A DNA stretch of 64,000 bases from Rhodanobacter sp. A1T4 (GTDB taxonomy: Bacteria; Pseudomonadota; Gammaproteobacteria; Xanthomonadales; Rhodanobacteraceae), in contig NZ_JACHCP010000006.1 in the NCBI RefSeq assembly GCF_014207185.1, positions 1 through 64,000 on the forward strand. The letters run 5' to 3'. Positions within the stretch are counted from its first letter, which is position 1. Every line of letters starts with the position of its first letter. Below, one piece after another: positions 17,461 to 24,648 of this stretch. A program made the translations under genes and the position numbers. Under the pieces are notes generated by a model, which saw nothing but the letters and a program-made list of their open reading frames with translations, did no database searches and was not told the origin of the DNA.

Positions 17461-17877
17461 ATGTCAGTTGCAGCTATTGGTAGTGCATTGAACACGACCG
17501 ATCCATCGACGCTAAGCAATTCAGGTATCAATGAGCAGGACTTCATCCAGCTCTTCGTGAGTCAGCTGCAGTTTCAGGATCCGATGCAGCCTCTCGATAA
17601 CAGTCAATTTCTCACGCAGCTAGCTCAGTTCGTTGGCATTGAGCAGCAGAGTGAGCAGATAACGGGTATCAACAACCTGCTCACGCTCGATTCGTCCGAC
17701 CAGTCGCTTGGTCTGCTTTCCCATTCGGTCCAATTGACAAATGCGGATGGCTCTACCACGACGGGAAAAGTCACTGGCATTCAATACAGCACTAATGGTG
17801 TGCAGCTTACGGTCACAACCAGTAGCAACGTCGTTACGGGTGTGAATTTGTCGCAAATAACGCTCGTTACGCCATAA
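17461..17877 (+). CDS. flgD: Hook-cap protein FlgD, short form
   Basis: FlgD caps the growing hook. The N-terminal core is unmistakable (INEQDFIQLFVSQLQFQDPM, then QPLDNSQFLTQLAQFVGIEQ). The product is 138 residues against the usual 220-240, so most of the C-terminal Ig/Tudor-like domains are missing or much reduced, leaving one short beta-rich tail (VTGIQYSTNGVQLTV). The start is ATG 17461 behind AAGGGGAAG. It stands directly before flgE, as in other flagellar loci. Confidence 0.9.
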   Translation: MSVAAIGSALNTTDPSTLSNSGINEQDFIQLFVSQLQFQDPMQPLDNSQFLTQLAQFVGIEQQSEQITGINNLLTLDSSDQSLGLLSHSVQLTNADGSTTTGKVTGIQYSTNGVQLTVTTSSNVVTGVNLSQITLVTP

Positions 17878-17887
17878 GGAGAAAGCT

Positions 17888-19060
17888 ATGAGCGGCGGAA
17901 TCATGCAAGCGTTGTACAACAGTGTCTCGGGTCTGTTTGGCTTCTCCCAGAGCCTGGATACGATCAGCAACAACATCAGCAATATGAATACACCGGGTTT
18001 TCGCGGAAGCGATTCGTTTTTCGAAAACGTTATGGATGACGACGGTACGAAGATCGCCGGCACCGGCCAAGATACGACCGAGGGCCAGATCGAACAGACC
18101 AGTACCGATACCGATGTCGCTATTCAGGGCGATGGATTGTTCATGCTGAAGGACTCGGAAGGCAATCTGTATTACACACGCTCAGGTCAGTTTGAATTCA
18201 ATTCGTCAGGTCAACTTGTCGACTCAGCCAACCAATACCTAGTACAGGGATACAGTCCCACCGGTAGCTTTGGCAATATCGATATCAGCTCGCTGAAGAC
18301 GTTGCCGGCACAGGCCACGACTACCGTCAATATGGTCGGAAACCTATCAACGGCTCAGACTACCGACAGCGTCAGCGACGTCACCGTTTACGATTCGCAA
18401 GGCAACTCCCAGGCACTTACGGTTGCGCTCTCGTACACCGGTAAGACGGGTGAAAATACATGGGCTGTCACGATCACCAATAGCAGTGGAACCACCGTCG
18501 GAAGCGGTACGATTGGATTCAACGGCGACGGTTCACCCGCGACGGGTTCGAACACCATCGCCGTCACGAACACCTCTGGCGGCACGGCGCAATCGATTGC
18601 TTTCAACTTCGGTACGCCAAACGCCCTGAGTGGTGCAACGAGTGTCTCCGGGTCGGCGACCAGTCTGACCGCGCAGGTTCAGAATGGCCATGGCGTCGTT
18701 GGTGTTTCCAGCGAATCGTTCGATACGAACGGCATCCTGCAGCTCACTTATGGCGATGGTGAAACCAAGGCGGGCCCGCAGCTTGCGCTGGCTACGTTTG
18801 CCGATGAAAGTGATTTGCAGACGATTCAAGGAAACCTCTATCTGCCACCGCAAAATCAGACAGCGCAAATTGGCCGCCCAGGAACATCTGCGTTTGGCAC
18901 TATCGATGGCAGCAGCCTGGAAATGTCCAATGTCGATTTGACCCAGGAGCTCGCGGATATGATCGTCATTCAACGCGGCTACCAGGCTAGCTCGCGTGTG
19001 ATGACCATCTCTGGCGACATGCTGCAGCAACTATATGACTCAACGCAGAGCGGTGGCTAG
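17888..19060 (+). CDS. flgE: Flagellar hook protein FlgE
   Basis: FlgE polymerises into the hook. The 390-residue protein (usual about 400) has the axial N-terminus (YNSVSGLFGFSQSLDTISNN, then ISNMNTPGFRGSDSFF), a Thr/Ser/Gly-rich outer domain from about residue 140 to 290, and the C-terminal helix ELADMIVIQRGYQASSRVM. It starts at ATG 17888 after AAGGAGAAAG. It is the only large external structural protein in the array, so the hook may be the end product. Confidence 0.94.
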   Translation: MSGGIMQALYNSVSGLFGFSQSLDTISNNISNMNTPGFRGSDSFFENVMDDDGTKIAGTGQDTTEGQIEQTSTDTDVAIQGDGLFMLKDSEGNLYYTRSGQFEFNSSGQLVDSANQYLVQGYSPTGSFGNIDISSLKTLPAQATTTVNMVGNLSTAQTTDSVSDVTVYDSQGNSQALTVALSYTGKTGENTWAVTITNSSGTTVGSGTIGFNGDGSPATGSNTIAVTNTSGGTAQSIAFNFGTPNALSGATSVSGSATSLTAQVQNGHGVVGVSSESFDTNGILQLTYGDGETKAGPQLALATFADESDLQTIQGNLYLPPQNQTAQIGRPGTSAFGTIDGSSLEMSNVDLTQELADMIVIQRGYQASSRVMTISGDMLQQLYDSTQSGG

Positions 19061-19064
19061 GGAC

Positions 19065-19841
19065 ATGGATAGCGAGGTACGTTTTGGTTGGATCGGCGAG
19101 AGTCGACGCTTCGCCGCACAATCGCTTCTTGCGGCGCAGCTCACCGACTGGGCCGATCAGTGGTGGGTCGACGGTGCCGCTGCTGACGTTGCTGTGCGTG
19201 CAGCCAGCGATGATGCGAAGCCGGACAACAAGCAACACGCGTTACTCGCCACGACTGAAGTGGGTTCGGCGGTTTTGCATTTGGGCAACAAAGACTTCGG
19301 TGCGATTGGTCGCCATTTGGTGGCGACCTCGAGCATTGACGATCTTGAGCTGGCAGCGCGCATCGGGGAACGCGCGCTCACCGATCTGGTGTCGAGGATC
19401 TATCGTCGCGCAGGTACTGGAAAGCCACCGGAACTGATCCGGGGTGACGTGCCCAGCGGATTGCAGCACTCGCGGCTGGGAGCGTTTGTCGTCGATATCG
19501 CCATTGGGCGCTTCAACATGTCACTGGCCCTCGATCGGCGATTCATGGATCGACTGGTACCCCCTTCGATGGGCAAGCGCGTTGCCTTGACGGCGCGACA
19601 GGCGGCGCTCGAGCGTGTGTCACTAAAACTTGTCGCGTCGATGGATTTTGGTTCCGTCAATCTCGCCCAACTCTCTGACCTTCGCGTCGGTGAAGTGCTT
19701 GTAGGCGAGCGAGGGCTCGACGAAGCGTTGCAGATTCACATCGAAGGGTATGGCGTCGTGGCAAGCGGTTATCTGCAACGACGCGGTGATCAGCGTGCCG
19801 TCCTATTGGACGACCTCAACTCGCAGGAAAAGAAATCATGA
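19065..19841 (+). CDS. SPOA-domain C-ring protein, SctQ/FliM-like
   Basis: This occupies the fliM slot ahead of fliN. The product is 258 residues from ATG 19065 (ATG 19035 would add 10 and overlap flgE); FliM is about 330. The C-terminal 75 residues form an SPOA domain (LAQLSDLRVGEVLVGERGLD, ending VASGYLQRRGDQRAVLLDD). The N-terminus lacks the LSQxEIDALL peptide that FliM uses to bind CheY-P, and the FliG-contact GGxG loop of FliM was not seen. The layout of a divergent N-terminal region plus one SPOA domain is closer to SctQ of injectisomes. It likely forms the cytoplasmic sorting platform with FliN. Confidence 0.8.
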   Translation: MDSEVRFGWIGESRRFAAQSLLAAQLTDWADQWWVDGAAADVAVRAASDDAKPDNKQHALLATTEVGSAVLHLGNKDFGAIGRHLVATSSIDDLELAARIGERALTDLVSRIYRRAGTGKPPELIRGDVPSGLQHSRLGAFVVDIAIGRFNMSLALDRRFMDRLVPPSMGKRVALTARQAALERVSLKLVASMDFGSVNLAQLSDLRVGEVLVGERGLDEALQIHIEGYGVVASGYLQRRGDQRAVLLDDLNSQEKKS

Positions 19842-20143
19842 ACGAAGTTCTTGTCGCACCGATTGAACTGGAAGAGTCCGTCTACGAGCTTCTGCCGGGC
19901 GAACCATTGATCAAGCGCAACCTCGCACTACTTGGGCACGTGAACGTACGTCTCGATGTTGTGCTCGGCGGTGCCGAGATAAGTGTGGATCGGCTCTTCT
20001 CGCTGACCAAGGGTGAGTCCATTGCCCTGGATACAGACCTCGACTCGGCGGTGACGCTGCAACTTGATGGAAAGCCGATTGCTCGTGGACAGCTGGTTGC
20101 CGCGGGCGACTGTTTTGGCCTCAAGGTGACAGAGATACTGTGA
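19838..20143 (+). CDS. fliN: FliN-like SPOA protein
   Basis: FliN builds the base of the C-ring and binds FliH-FliI complexes. The 101-residue product is a single SPOA domain: LLGHVNVRLDVVLGGAEISV, LFSLTKGESIALDTDLDSA, LDGKPIARGQLVAAGDCFGL. This is the normal length for a minimal FliN. It overlaps both neighbours by four bases. Together with the SctQ-like gene upstream it would give a ring without FliG. Confidence 0.88.
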   Translation: MNEVLVAPIELEESVYELLPGEPLIKRNLALLGHVNVRLDVVLGGAEISVDRLFSLTKGESIALDTDLDSAVTLQLDGKPIARGQLVAAGDCFGLKVTEIL

Positions 20144-20544
20144 ACGTTGCAACGAAAACAGTAAGAGCCTGGCGCAACGTCATGTTCCTTGCCGCACCCA
20201 TGACGCAGAGTATCCCTTATCGGACGGATTCGGCGATATCCGGAGGCACGGTCGCTGTGGCAATTGTTGCGACGGTGTTGGTCCTGGCTGCATTCGTCGG
20301 CATATTGATGTACGGACGCCAGCGAGGCTGGATTCCTGCCGCGGCTAGTGGAAGGCTGTCCGCGTCGACTGATGGCATCCAACTTCACTCATCACGCCGA
20401 CTGAGTGCTTTGGCAACCGCACATGTCATTCACTACCGCGGAAATGCCTATCTCATTGTCGAAAGCGCGCGTGGCTCGAGCACAAGCATTTCACTGATCC
20501 CGCAGCACAGCGAAACGCTCGGAGCTCCTGATGAGGCCGAGTAG
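20140..20544 (+). CDS. fliO: Flagellar biosynthesis protein FliO
   Basis: FliO helps assemble the FliP-FliR gate core. The 134-residue product from GTG 20140 has one membrane helix (about residues 38-58, TVAVAIVATVLVLAAFVGIL) and a short cytoplasmic domain with IQLHSSRRLSALATAHVIHY and YRGNAYLIVESA, the usual FliO pattern of a small beta-rich tail. It overlaps fliP by 14 bases. Confidence 0.85.
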   Translation: MNVATKTVRAWRNVMFLAAPMTQSIPYRTDSAISGGTVAVAIVATVLVLAAFVGILMYGRQRGWIPAAASGRLSASTDGIQLHSSRRLSALATAHVIHYRGNAYLIVESARGSSTSISLIPQHSETLGAPDEAE

Positions 20545-21286
20545 TCGCACGAGATACCTGGTTTGGGGTGCGCTCGGGCTTGCCGCGCTTTTTTTGCCGA
20601 CCGCAGGCTGGTGCGCGGATCCGATTCAAGATGCGATTGCCAGGGCCTCGGGAGAGGACTATTCACCGATTCTGCGATCGTTCTTGTTGCTTTCACTGCT
20701 TTCGTTCATTCCCTTGATGGTGATCGCACTTACCTCGTTCACACGGATCATCGTGGTGCTTTCGCTGGTGCGAAACGCCTTGGGGTTACAGCAGACGCCG
20801 CCGAACAGCGTGTTGATTACGCTCGCAATGTTTTTGACTCTGTTTTCCATGAATCCCGTTTTTCAGAGCGCAAAGCAGGCAGGCCTAGACCCGTATCTGC
20901 GAAAAGAAATTCCAGCTCAGACAGCTGTGGCGCGCGCATTTGAGCCGTTCAAATTATTCATGATAAGGCAGACCCGCGAGGAAGATCTCTCAGCCGTGGT
21001 GAGCATGGCAAAGATGACACTGCCCAAATCGGTCGATGAAGTTGGCGCGTTGCAACTGATTCCTGCATTCATGCTGAGCGAGCTGCGCACGGCATTCCAG
21101 ATCGGCTTCGTTATTTTCCTACCGTTCTTGCTTATCGATCTGGTCGTGGCAGCCATTCTGATGGCGCTTGGCATGATCATGCTGCCACCGACGACGATCA
21201 GTCTTCCGCTCAAGATCCTTTTGTTTCTGCTGATCAACGGTTGGACTTTGTTGGCACAGGCACTTATCAGCGGCTATCACACCTAG
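20531..21286 (+). CDS. fliP: Flagellar export gate protein FliP
   Basis: FliP is the pentameric core of the export gate. The 251-residue protein has a cleavable signal (LGLAALFLPTAGWCA), four membrane helices and the family signatures LTSFTRIIVVLSLVRNALGL, QTPPNSVLITLAMFLTLF and FIPAFMLSEL-like IPAFMLSELRTAFQIGFVIF. Length and motifs are normal. It lies 17 kb from fliQ at the opposite end of the array. Confidence 0.95.
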   Translation: MRPSSRTRYLVWGALGLAALFLPTAGWCADPIQDAIARASGEDYSPILRSFLLLSLLSFIPLMVIALTSFTRIIVVLSLVRNALGLQQTPPNSVLITLAMFLTLFSMNPVFQSAKQAGLDPYLRKEIPAQTAVARAFEPFKLFMIRQTREEDLSAVVSMAKMTLPKSVDEVGALQLIPAFMLSELRTAFQIGFVIFLPFLLIDLVVAAILMALGMIMLPPTTISLPLKILLFLLINGWTLLAQALISGYHT

Positions 21287-21304
21287 GCAAAGGGACGCAG
21301 TGCC

Positions 21305-22006
21305 TTGGAAAGCAGCGAGCTTATACTCTGGCATCAATGGCGCACGGACAAGGACATTGCGGCCCGCGATGCACTGATTCTGAAGTATTCGTCATGGACG
21401 AGAATAGTTGCCCGTGACGTCTATATGCGGGTGTACCTCCTTCGCGATGCTTGGCAGGATTGTGCGCAGAATGCCTTGCTTGGTTTGCTTGAAGCAATTG
21501 ACCGCTTCGATCCGGATCGCGGTGTTGGTTTTCAACCTTATGCAAGGCATCGGGTTCGGGGTGCCGTCTTTGATGGCATTCGTAGCTTGCGTTCCAGTCA
21601 CCTACACGGCCAAGGCGAAGCAGAAGCCGCCTCTGCTACGCGTGATCGTCTTGAGTCGCTTGAGGAGGGGCGAGATGGTGACGCGCTCGACGCATTCATT
21701 GATACCACCGTTGGGCTTGGCCTCGGCTTCTTACTGGATACACAGTCGATGCCAGGAAGCGCTCTACCACTTGACGCCTATGCGGAGCTTGAGCGGGACG
21801 AGTTGAGGTCCTCTATCTCAGCGGGCCTTCAGAGATTGCCGGATCGCGAGAAGATGATCCTGACGCTTCACTACCATCACCATGTGCCGTTCGTGGAAAT
21901 TGCGCAGCAACTGAACATAACGAAGGGGCGTATATCCCAATTGCATAAACGCGCATTGGAGTTATTACGGTCGCAGCTGGGCCCTCGTGTCGAGATGGAC
22001 TGTTAG
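21305..22006 (+). CDS. fliA: Sigma-28-family RNA polymerase sigma factor (FliA-like)
   Basis: FliA-type sigma factors direct late flagellar promoters. The 233-residue product has region 2 (CAQNALLGLLEAIDRFDPDR, GVGFQPYARHRVRGAVFDGI) and region 4 with a helix-turn-helix (LPDREKMILTLHYHHHVPFV, EIAQQLNITKGRISQLHKRA). It is close to FliA length (about 240). The start appears to be TTG 21305, 18 bases after fliP, with AAGGGA upstream. It could serve promoters elsewhere in the genome or give the array its own expression loop. No partner anti-sigma FlgM was found here. Confidence 0.88.
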   Translation: MESSELILWHQWRTDKDIAARDALILKYSSWTRIVARDVYMRVYLLRDAWQDCAQNALLGLLEAIDRFDPDRGVGFQPYARHRVRGAVFDGIRSLRSSHLHGQGEAEAASATRDRLESLEEGRDGDALDAFIDTTVGLGLGFLLDTQSMPGSALPLDAYAELERDELRSSISAGLQRLPDREKMILTLHYHHHVPFVEIAQQLNITKGRISQLHKRALELLRSQLGPRVEMDC

Positions 22007-22007
22007 C

Positions 22008-22036
22008 GGTACTCTGATTCTCGTGGATCAGATACC
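22008..22036. terminator. Hairpin between convergent fliA and MFS genes
   Basis: The arms GGTACTCTGAT (22008-22018) and ATCAGATACC (22027-22036) pair with one bulged base around an 8-base loop. It lies at the meeting point of two convergent genes. No T-run follows on either strand, so it is at best a weak terminator. Confidence 0.35.
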
Positions 22037-23284
22037 ACCGGCTGCTGCTGTACGACCGTCAGCTGAGCTGCCGCAAGCGGGCTTCAACAAGCGTGCGAAT
22101 CCAAGCCAGAGCGTCAAGGATCCGAGCGCAATGGCTCCGAGTAAAAGAAACGCCGCGCGGTAGCCGAACATCTGCGCGATCAGGCCACCTAGCGCCGGGC
22201 TCAACGCTGCGCCGAGTCCCTGTACTGTCATTACCGCGCCCTGGCCGACGTTGACGTGGCCGGTACCTTGCATGAGGCGCGCGACCAGCGCAGGAACGGC
22301 TACGCTCTGCAGGCCGGCCCCAATGCCATCAAGCGCCTGTACCGGCCACACGCCCCAGCTCTTGATCACCATGGCGGCGATCAGCCCACGCAGCGGCAAC
22401 GCGAGAAATGTCAGCAGGATCACCCACCAGTGCCCGCGCGTTCGTATCATGCGGATGGCGAACATCGACGTGGCCACCATCACCAGTTGAGCCACGACAA
22501 TTGTTTTGGCGGTAAAAATGGCCGGATTTCCCTCGTGCGCCGCGACGACTGCCAGTCCATACAACGGCAGCATGGCCGCATTGCCTAGATGGAAAAAGGC
22601 CAGCGCGCCGGCCAGGATCAGCAGTGGCCGATTGGTGAAAAGCACGCTGAAACCGGAGGCTTTTTCGCCATCCTGGTCGTCGCCTTCCAGTCCTCGTGCA
22701 TGGCGATTGTTGATCGATTTACGTGGAATGAGCAGCACGCTAAAGATGGCGAGTACGGCGAACAGGCCAGCCAGGGAAAAGACCGCGGCGAAACCGAATT
22801 TCCAGCCGAGGAAGCCGGACAGGCTGGCGCCGATCACGTTGCCCGCGTGATTGGCGACCTGATTGCGGCCAAACTGCCGGTCGAAGCCGACCTGGCGCAC
22901 CATGCCTAACGTGATGCCCGCAAGGGCCGGGCCCAGGGCGGCGCCGGCCACCGCGGTGGCAATCTGCGATGCGGCTACCATCGCGTAGGAGGGTGAGAAC
23001 CAGAGCAGCGCGGAAGCCAGCACGGTGAATATGCTGCCGATGACGACCAGTGCCCGTTTGTTGCGCGATGCATCCACCAGCGCTCCGGCCGGACCGGTGG
23101 CGAGCATGCCGGCGATGCCGCCGATGGTCATCACCGAACCGATGGCACCCGTGCCCCAGCTTTTGCCCTGCAGGAAAACACCGAGAAACGGACCGATACC
23201 GGCCTGTACATCCGCCATGAAAAAATTCAGTGATTCCAGCGCGTGCCGGCCAGGAATTTTCTGTGGCGGTTGGGCGCTCACCAC
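22028..23284 (-). CDS. Major facilitator superfamily transporter
   Basis: This 418-residue protein has about 12 hydrophobic segments and a central charged loop (about residues 195-215), the usual MFS layout. The N-terminal half contains FFMADVQAGIGPFLGVFLQ and the loop-2/3 pattern GALVDASRNKRALVV, matching the MFS motif G-x-L-x-D-x-x-x-x-K/R. The substrate is unknown. Tandem GTG codons at 23284 and 23281 can start it; they overlap the stop of the truncated metallophosphoesterase upstream, so translation may be coupled. Confidence 0.87.
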   Translation of the reverse strand: MVSAQPPQKIPGRHALESLNFFMADVQAGIGPFLGVFLQGKSWGTGAIGSVMTIGGIAGMLATGPAGALVDASRNKRALVVIGSIFTVLASALLWFSPSYAMVAASQIATAVAGAALGPALAGITLGMVRQVGFDRQFGRNQVANHAGNVIGASLSGFLGWKFGFAAVFSLAGLFAVLAIFSVLLIPRKSINNRHARGLEGDDQDGEKASGFSVLFTNRPLLILAGALAFFHLGNAAMLPLYGLAVVAAHEGNPAIFTAKTIVVAQLVMVATSMFAIRMIRTRGHWWVILLTFLALPLRGLIAAMVIKSWGVWPVQALDGIGAGLQSVAVPALVARLMQGTGHVNVGQGAVMTVQGLGAALSPALGGLIAQMFGYRAAFLLLGAIALGSLTLWLGFARLLKPACGSSADGRTAAAGGI

Positions 23285-23556
23285 TTTGGGTAAAAGGCAT
23301 CGAGCGTGCCGGGTTCAAAATCGTGATCGCCCGGTATGGCGCGCACGGGTAGTGTGAGATCGCTCAGCATGTCGACGAAACGACGGTACTGTTCCGCTGT
23401 GCCGTCGTTGGCGTTGTCGCCAGGAAGGAAAATAAAATCCACGCTGCTGTTGAGATAGCGGTTCGCTTCACGCACCAGTGTTTCCAGGCGGGGAATGCTG
23501 ATGTACTCGTCCTCATGGCTGACGTGCAGATCACCGCAGTGAGCCCAGGTCAGCAT
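23278..23556 (-). CDS. Truncated metallophosphoesterase (N-terminal part only)
   Basis: The product is 92 residues and holds only the first metal-binding motifs of calcineurin-like phosphoesterases: GDLHVSHEDEY (D-x-H), FLPGDNANDG (GD) and IPGDHDFEPG (GDHD, equivalent to GNHD). Complete members are about 250-300 residues and need later His motifs (VxGHTH type) that are absent. The frame stops at TGA 23278-23280, just inside the start of the MFS gene. It is probably non-functional, left by a deletion that joined it to the transporter. Confidence 0.6.
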   Translation of the reverse strand: MLTWAHCGDLHVSHEDEYISIPRLETLVREANRYLNSSVDFIFLPGDNANDGTAEQYRRFVDMLSDLTLPVRAIPGDHDFEPGTLDAFYPKW

Positions 23557-23559
23557 GGC

Positions 23560-23667
23560 TTAACCCTCGTCCGTTCGCTGAGCACACGGTGCAGGATGGG
23601 ATGCGCGGCGCCAGCGAGTCATCGCGCCATGACGTGTGGGCGTATAGATCGTCAGTGGCTCGTGCAT
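23560..23667 (-). CDS. 35-residue ORF upstream of the truncated phosphoesterase
   Basis: The ORF starts at ATG 23667 behind GAGGAAACACC, a good ribosome-binding site, and ends at TAA 23560-23562, three bases before the phosphoesterase ATG (TAAGCCATG). The peptide is MHEPLTIYTPTRHGAM and then basic and Arg/Ala/Pro-rich residues. The spacing suggests translational coupling. The tail may be the frameshifted end of a formerly longer gene. No family was recognised. Confidence 0.35.
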   Translation of the reverse strand: MHEPLTIYTPTRHGAMTRWRRASHPAPCAQRTDEG

Positions 23668-23798
23668 GGTGTTTCCTCGAAAAGGTCGGCCGTCATCGGC
23701 TTGCCGGATCTGCCGGCAAGCTGGCAATCACCTCAAATTTGATTTCGAAAACAGCGCTCCCGCGTGATCTCTATGCCACGAGGAGGATCAATTTTCCG

Positions 23799-24443
23799 TC
23801 AGTGGTGAGTCGCATGAGCCTTGTGTGGACCTTTCCTGGGTTTCTTCTCGTGCTGCTCGGGGGGCCTGGGCGTGTCGATCAGCGTGGCCGTGTCCTTGCC
23901 CATGGCCTTGGCATCGACGACGGTGCCCTGCCTTGTCGTCAGGGCATAGCCGCGAACGCTCAGTGGTGCGTCGATCACCAGAAGATCAGCGAGGCGCTCG
24001 GCGCTGTGCGGCGGGAAACGGATCACGGTGCCGTCGTCCAACAGTGCTCCATGTGTATTGCCCTTGGGGCCATGCAGCAGGCGTTGGATCAGGCCGCTAT
24101 GCGTCATCGACTTGGCGTGCTCGCCGGATTTGTGCGTCGGTTTGCCTGGCTTCTCGTGTTTCGGGCTGGGGCCATCATCGACGATGCGTTTGCCGTTCGC
24201 CGCGTCGATGGCAACGGCGACGATCAAATCGCTGTTGCGCGTTTTCACACCGTATACGGTGAGCTTTGCGCCGGGTGCCAGCTCCTTGAGCAACTGCGCG
24301 GATAGATGGGGTGGCGTGTGGATCTCGGTGCCGTCGCTCAGCAGCAGGCCATCGATATCGGCCTTCGGGTTGAGGACAAAACGGTCGAGGGTACCAACGG
24401 TTTTTGGCAGGTAATCGGGATCAAGGTGGCACATACGGTTCAC
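23799..24443 (-). CDS. Protein with two tandem copies of a small beta-rich domain
   Basis: The 214-residue product carries an internal duplication. Copy 1 (about residues 16-90) has GLLLSDGTEIHTPPHLSAQL and LAPGAKLTVYGVKTRN. Copy 2 (about 115-190) has GALLDDGTVIRFPPHSAERL and IDAPLSVRGYALTTRQGTVV. The pattern G-x-L-L-x-D-G-T-x-I-x-x-P-P-H is shared, and the fold looks OB-like. A His/Lys/Pro-rich linker and tail join and end the copies. There is no signal peptide. Starts at ATG 24443 or 24434 are possible. Function unknown. Confidence 0.75.
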   Translation of the reverse strand: MNRMCHLDPDYLPKTVGTLDRFVLNPKADIDGLLLSDGTEIHTPPHLSAQLLKELAPGAKLTVYGVKTRNSDLIVAVAIDAANGKRIVDDGPSPKHEKPGKPTHKSGEHAKSMTHSGLIQRLLHGPKGNTHGALLDDGTVIRFPPHSAERLADLLVIDAPLSVRGYALTTRQGTVVDAKAMGKDTATLIDTPRPPEQHEKKPRKGPHKAHATHH

Positions 24444-24648
24444 TCCGTGGGTACGTGGGATAAGGCTCGGGAGGCGCGCTCACGAGAACATCGAAGAGGC
24501 GTGGACTCACCCGGCAAAGCCCACTATGGCCTTCGAATTCGCAGGAATTGTGCAGGGAATGCGTGCTGAGCCATCACGTCCGCGAACAACGCGTATGACT
24601 GCGCATCGACGCGATACGTTGGCCTCGGCGGACTATGTGCTCCGCTGC

